The notes under the pieces: generated by a model
The model's input: the letters and a program-made list of their open reading frames with translations, nothing else
What the model was told of the DNA's origin: nothing
The model's database searches: none
Made by a program: the position numbers and the translations under genes
In this document: in pieces, positions 33,981 through 37,692 of the stretch
Layout: every line of letters begins with the position of its first letter
How positions within the stretch are numbered: position 1 is the first letter of the stretch
Origin: Thermomucor indicae-seudaticae
Lineage: Eukaryota > Mucoromycota > Mucoromycetes > Mucorales > Lichtheimiaceae
DNA length: 37,692 nucleotides
Reading direction: 5' to 3'
NCBI GenBank assembly: GCA_000787465.1
Contig: JSYX01000333.1
Location: forward strand, 1-37,692

Positions 33981-35433
33981 GGACATTAATAAAAGATGGG
34001 GGTTTGCCACAGGTTCCTTTCCTTTCTGACGCCACGGGTTTCGGCCGTCATTACATTTATGGAAATGCGGCGTTGGTCGATGTGGCTAGTGTTCACGTGC
34101 CCTGATACCGGGCTCCGTTGACGGCTCTGGCCGATATTCAACGTAAGGGAAGTCTCTCCTCTCAAAATTTGCCGTAGATCTTGGCGTACTGAACAGCTAA
34201 ACTTTGAATAAGGAGCCTGCAAACCACTACGCATGTCTGGGGGACCTTTGAAAACTTTCTGAGCAGACCATTGCGGTGAAACTTTTTCGCGGTGGAGACT
34301 ATCCAGAATTTCAGGTTAGCATACAGGGTATTGAGATGTCGTTCTATGTTATAACTCAACAGTTGACAAGACGAAAGTTTAAGTGCGAGCTTCGTTTATT
34401 GCAAAGAAAAATACTCTAAACCTACTCTAAATGTCAGCGAAGCAGCGATACAAAAAGAATGGAGTCATAGAGTGGTGGTACTTATCAGTCTGAAAGATCC
34501 TTGTGCTCTTGATGAATACAATAGGCAATCCAATACCGCGCAAAATAGCTGCTTACATGCAATATGAATAATGAAAGCTTCCAAATCCTGTCTAGCCCAG
34601 TGTATTTGTCATCGATGTGCACTGACTCCTGACGGTAGGATGGAAGTAACGAAGCGGCAAATACAAATCCAACTCAATCCAGTGACCCTGAACATGTCCG
34701 CATCTCTGCTCCTCCCCACTCCATTGACTTGCATCGTGGTATTTGTCATAGTTATACGGTAAGAAATGCAACGCATGAGTCCCATAAGAATGTAGTATGT
34801 TGCTTTAAACAAATCGATGCATAAAGCGGGCTATCTAACGATCCCGTCCTGAAGTGGTCATGAATGCAGCTCTCCAATCTTCGATGGGTAGAATGCTACG
34901 CAGTTGGTGTGATTAAAGTCAAAATCGCACTGAGCTGGACACTGAACTGGCCTTTTACTGGCTCTCCATTCAATCAGTTTACGCTTTACTTGCGCAGCGC
35001 TTTAAATATCAGTTAAAACGCTTTCGCAAAAGTTCGAAAGAGCTGATAAACTTTCTGAAATAAGCCGAAAACTAATCGGGAGAGCACGCCTGTCCTTTTT
35101 CTGCCGTATTTGACGAGAACTATTTGACCATTTGGAACGCAATGAATGAGCAGATCAGAGAACTTCAATTGCTTGTAGCGTTCGTGTCACGCTAGAGCAA
35201 TGGAGAGCGCTAAAGACACAAAAGCAGTAAATGCTTTTAAAATCTGCTAATTCTTCAACTTCTACTGACAAAAGAAGAAAAATAAACTTCAAGACTGCAT
35301 TATTAAACTTTGTAACCAGGCTGACGGCTGAATTTTATTAGAAGTTGCAAAGTAATATGCCGTCCTAAGCTACTCCCGCGAAAGATACAGAAAGACCTTG
35401 TTCTTGGAGATGATGAGGTTCAGAAGAGAAGAC
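33981..35433. other. Intergenic region
   Basis: About 1.45 kb between convergent genes (PLD-like plus strand, small secreted protein minus strand). Only short frames (for example 34571-34762) without domain or conserved features. No repeat or RNA gene recognised. Confidence 0.45.
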
Positions 35434-35706
35434 CTAATGGTGGTTGTCGTTGATAACGTGGGTGCTGGCGTCCTTTTCGTCCGAAGTGAGGAGACCGTGT
35501 TGAATCAAATCGTTCAACTGAGATAATTGTTAGCAAAGTAATAATGAAAAGTCAACGCAACATTTGCCAGTACTTACGATACCGCTGGCACCGCCTTCAT
35601 GGTTGTTGCCGTCAACGGTAATAGAGTTATCGGAGCGAGGTACAGCCATGGCAGAAGTAGTCAGGGCATAAATGGCAACGAGAGCAATAGCAAAAGTGAA
35701 CTTCAT
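35434..35706 (-). CDS. Small secreted His/Asp-rich protein, copy A
   Basis: Predicted 70-aa secreted peptide in two exons, 35706-35578 and 35517-35434 (intron GTAAGT...TCTCAG, phase 0). Signal peptide of about 21 aa (MKFTFAIALVAIYALTTSAMA). The mature part is hydrophilic, without Cys, and carries NNHEGGASG, then LNDLIQHGLLTSD, ending INDNHH. It is clearly paralogous to the plus-strand protein at 36737-36946. The shared core is NNH-GGASG-x-LND-x3-HG-x-LTSD...V-x-ND-x-HH. No known family recognised. His/Asp clusters could bind metal, but that is speculative. A TATA-like box lies 52-62 bp upstream. Confidence 0.82.
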
Positions 35707-35757
35707 TTTCTAGAGTTGTATGTGTAGATGTAGATTGCTGGGCAGAAAATAGTGCGC

Positions 35758-35768
35758 TTTATATATAT
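35758..35768 (-). promoter_or_regulatory. TATA box of secreted protein copy A
   Basis: Minus strand TATATATAAAG, 52-62 bp upstream of the ATG at 35706. Position and sequence fit a core promoter. Confidence 0.5.
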
Positions 35769-36650
35769 TCAAAAGCAACTTGTGAATTTGTTTTATCCAT
35801 CGGCTTTAATAAGTAGTCGAAGTCATTTGGGGGATTTTTTCCAGGTCTACGGTCAGACAAACGGCATTTAGGATCAAAGCTTTCTGGGAGACCTGGGAGA
35901 AATTTCGAATACCGCTTCCTGGGAACCGAGAAGCACAGAATGCATCTGGCCTGTGCTTCCTGCCGCAGGAGAAAGGGATGGGCCACATTTGCATCAGGGT
36001 CCAAATGAAAAATTAACTAAGTTGGTACAAGAATGTTCTCTTGCAAATCATGGATCTCATTTGCTGGTAGAGAGCAAGAAGCATTCCTTGAACAAAGAAA
36101 CAATTCATTGCTTTTCTTCCTATTCTCATTTGTTATTATGCATGTTACAATAACGGTTATCAAATAACAGCCACAGCCAGAAGCGTCGATTAAGTATTGT
36201 CAACAGGACTTGTTGCAATAAGCGACTGCTCTCTTTCTCTGTTTCCAGATTCTGCCGTCACGCAATTAAGACCTTTACCAGGCCGGCGGTTTTAATGAAC
36301 TCGCTTATGACACGGATGCGGAACCTTCGGAAATTTGGTGTCCCTTGCAGACGATCAATTAAGGAGGGACGGAGACGCATATCTCCAAATGCGGTTAACA
36401 CCCGACGTTGCCTCGTGCGTTGTTAAGCAGAATGGCATGAATTCTGCAAACATGCGTGCTTCTCTTTCCTTGTCCCTTCTCCTTTTCCCCATTCCAGAGC
36501 ACTTGTCAAGGAGACCCTGCGCCATGTTCAGTCTTTAACGGTTTTCTGCATTCGATTAGATTAAAATCTTATACTGTCTCCTGTTCGCTTCTGAAGTTCT
36601 TTATGCATGCCATTATACGGAGCATTGATGGAGTGCTCAGCCGACAAAAG

Positions 36651-36658
36651 ATATAAAA
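36651..36658 (+). promoter_or_regulatory. TATA box of secreted protein copy B
   Basis: ATATAAAA followed by GGCGCC, about 80 bp upstream of the ATG at 36737, with a CT-rich and A-rich leader between. A strong match to a core TATA element. Confidence 0.6.
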
Positions 36659-36736
36659 GGCGCCCATCTGAAGCGAGCGAGGACCTCATCATTCTACACT
36701 TTCTCATCTGCTCTTATCAATCAAGCTAAATCAACC

Positions 36737-36946
36737 ATGAAGTTCGCCACTGTCTTCGGTTTCTTCGCTCTCTTCGCTGTTGCTGTTGTCTCCGTCTCCG
36801 CTCATGGTGAAGACGACATCGATGTTGGTGGTAGCAACAACCACGGTGGTGCCTCCGGTCTCCTTAACGACGTCCTCGAACACGGTATCCTGACCAGTGA
36901 CCACGATGACTCCCATATCGAAGTTGTGAACGACGGCCACCATTAG
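36737..36946 (+). CDS. Small secreted His/Asp-rich protein, copy B
   Basis: Predicted 69-aa intronless secreted peptide. Signal peptide of about 22 aa (MKFATVFGFFALFAVAVVSV, then SA). The mature region is rich in His, Asp and Gly: HGEDDIDVGGSNNHGGASG, LLNDVLEHGILTSD, ending VNDGHH. It shares about 23 of the last 36 residues with copy A but lacks copy A's intron, so one copy gained or lost it. Codons are strongly C-ending (like EF-1alpha), and the gene has a clear TATA box and leader, suggesting high expression. No Cys, no known domain. Possible roles as a secreted metal-binding or surface peptide are only guesses. Confidence 0.85.
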   Translation: MKFATVFGFFALFAVAVVSVSAHGEDDIDVGGSNNHGGASGLLNDVLEHGILTSDHDDSHIEVVNDGHH

Positions 36947-37692
36947 ACGACCAAGGCGAATTGGCATAAGGCGGTCCGGAGATGACGGTTTCCTTTGCTC
37001 TCCCTACTCTCTCCATTCCGTGTATCACATGAACTCTTTTGCCCGCCTTACCCTATCCTTTGGTCAAGCCTTATTGGGGTTACGTAATGACTCTCAATAG
37101 TTAGCGGTTTTAATAAATGAATATTTCTCTCAAAGATATCTTCGTCCGCGTCTTGATTACACTGGGCCTTTCTCTGGGCACTATCGATTATTTTAGTTTC
37201 TGCTACTACCTAAGGCAGCGTCCAAAAGTGTTTGATATAAATGATACTGTTACTTGGGTGATCTAAACATGCGACACCACTTCTGTGAGCTTTTTACTTA
37301 TACTGTAAGCAATGTTTTTTTCACTTCCCGTTTTTACAAGCCCTCAGTGGAGTCTATCCAGAGTCAGGCCGCAATGTGCAACAGAAGCAATATCGTTTCT
37401 GATTGCAGCCTGCTATGTTGTGACCAGTTACCGACCCGATTTGACAGTATACTACAACATTTATAAAGCTCATCTCATGTCGGGTGCAGAAAGGACCATC
37501 ATGACAAACGTTGGAGATGAATATTTTTGCAGGGTATATATATAGATCGAGCTCAAGTACTAGGTCTTGAACAACAAGCTTCTTGGTTGTGCTTATACAA
37601 GCATACTGTCGTATAAGATGATGGATGGGATGGATAAAAGATGGATGAATTAGAACAGGTAACCAGAAAGGTACGATGGGACTCCACACGTG
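36947..37692. other. Window end, no gene recognised
   Basis: About 750 bp. AT-rich; the first part is presumably the 3' UTR of copy B. The minus-strand frame at 37354-37689 has no domain or splice support. Nothing else seen. Confidence 0.4.

Larger units (their letters stand above)
35707..36736. other. Shared divergent promoter of the secreted-protein pair
   Basis: 1,030 bp between two head-to-head paralogues, with a TATA-like box near each start. No convincing gene inside; the open frames at 35759-36004 (minus) and 36335-36538 (plus) show no signal or domain. Confidence 0.5.

Overview
The window looks like nuclear DNA of a Mucoromycota fungus, most likely a Mucorales species. Genes are compact and mostly split by 45-110 bp GT-AG introns. 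The gene content is fungal: an SH3-SAM-PH polarity protein, an Ssk2-type MAPKKK, an Slt2-type MAPK, a copper-fist factor and EF-1alpha. There is also a decayed Fanzor (eukaryotic TnpB-like) element of a type known to be abundant in Mucoromycota. No bacterial features (operons, Shine-Dalgarno sites, CRISPR) were seen. Exon boundaries below were worked out by hand from reading frame, splice phase and family knowledge; no transcript data were available.

Layout. 0.1-2.3 kb: minus-strand remnant of a Fanzor RNA-guided nuclease, with intact splice sites but at least three frameshifts and a 156-bp inverted-repeat element inside. 2.8-4.5 kb (+): secreted GH18/CHID1-like protein. 4.65-9.1 kb (-): Ssk2/MEKK4-type MAPKKK. 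11.0-14.0 kb (+): Boi/Pob1-like scaffold with an added C-terminal CH domain. 14.3-15.1 kb (+): V-ATPase proteolipid c with a GC-AG first intron. 15.6-16.7 kb (+): low-complexity acidic/His-Gln-rich protein. 17.1-18.0 kb (-): small copper-fist transcription factor with a 14-nt micro-exon, easily missed by ORF calling. 18.7-20.3 kb (+): AAAP amino-acid transporter. 21.4-24.3 kb (+): type II membrane protein joining a glycosyltransferase-like and an alginate-lyase-like region. 24.5-25.4 kb (-): membrane GNAT acetyltransferase. 26.2-26.8 kb (+): C2H2-finger protein whose frame continues beyond a stop codon. 27.2-28.7 kb (-): EF-1alpha. 29.0-29.9 kb (-): basic conserved fungal protein. 30.1-31.7 kb (-): Slt2/Mpk1 MAPK. 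32.7-34.0 kb (+): single-HKD phospholipase D-like protein. 35.4-36.9 kb: two divergently transcribed paralogous small secreted proteins with a conserved His/Asp-rich core.

Most genes are independent housekeeping or signalling genes. A loose theme is surface and stress biology: HOG-type MAPKKK, cell-wall-integrity MAPK, polarity scaffold, GH18 protein, polysaccharide-related fusion and secreted small proteins. The least conventional items are the dead Fanzor with its inserted inverted repeat, the small secreted protein pair, the GT/lyase fusion and the CH-containing Boi protein.
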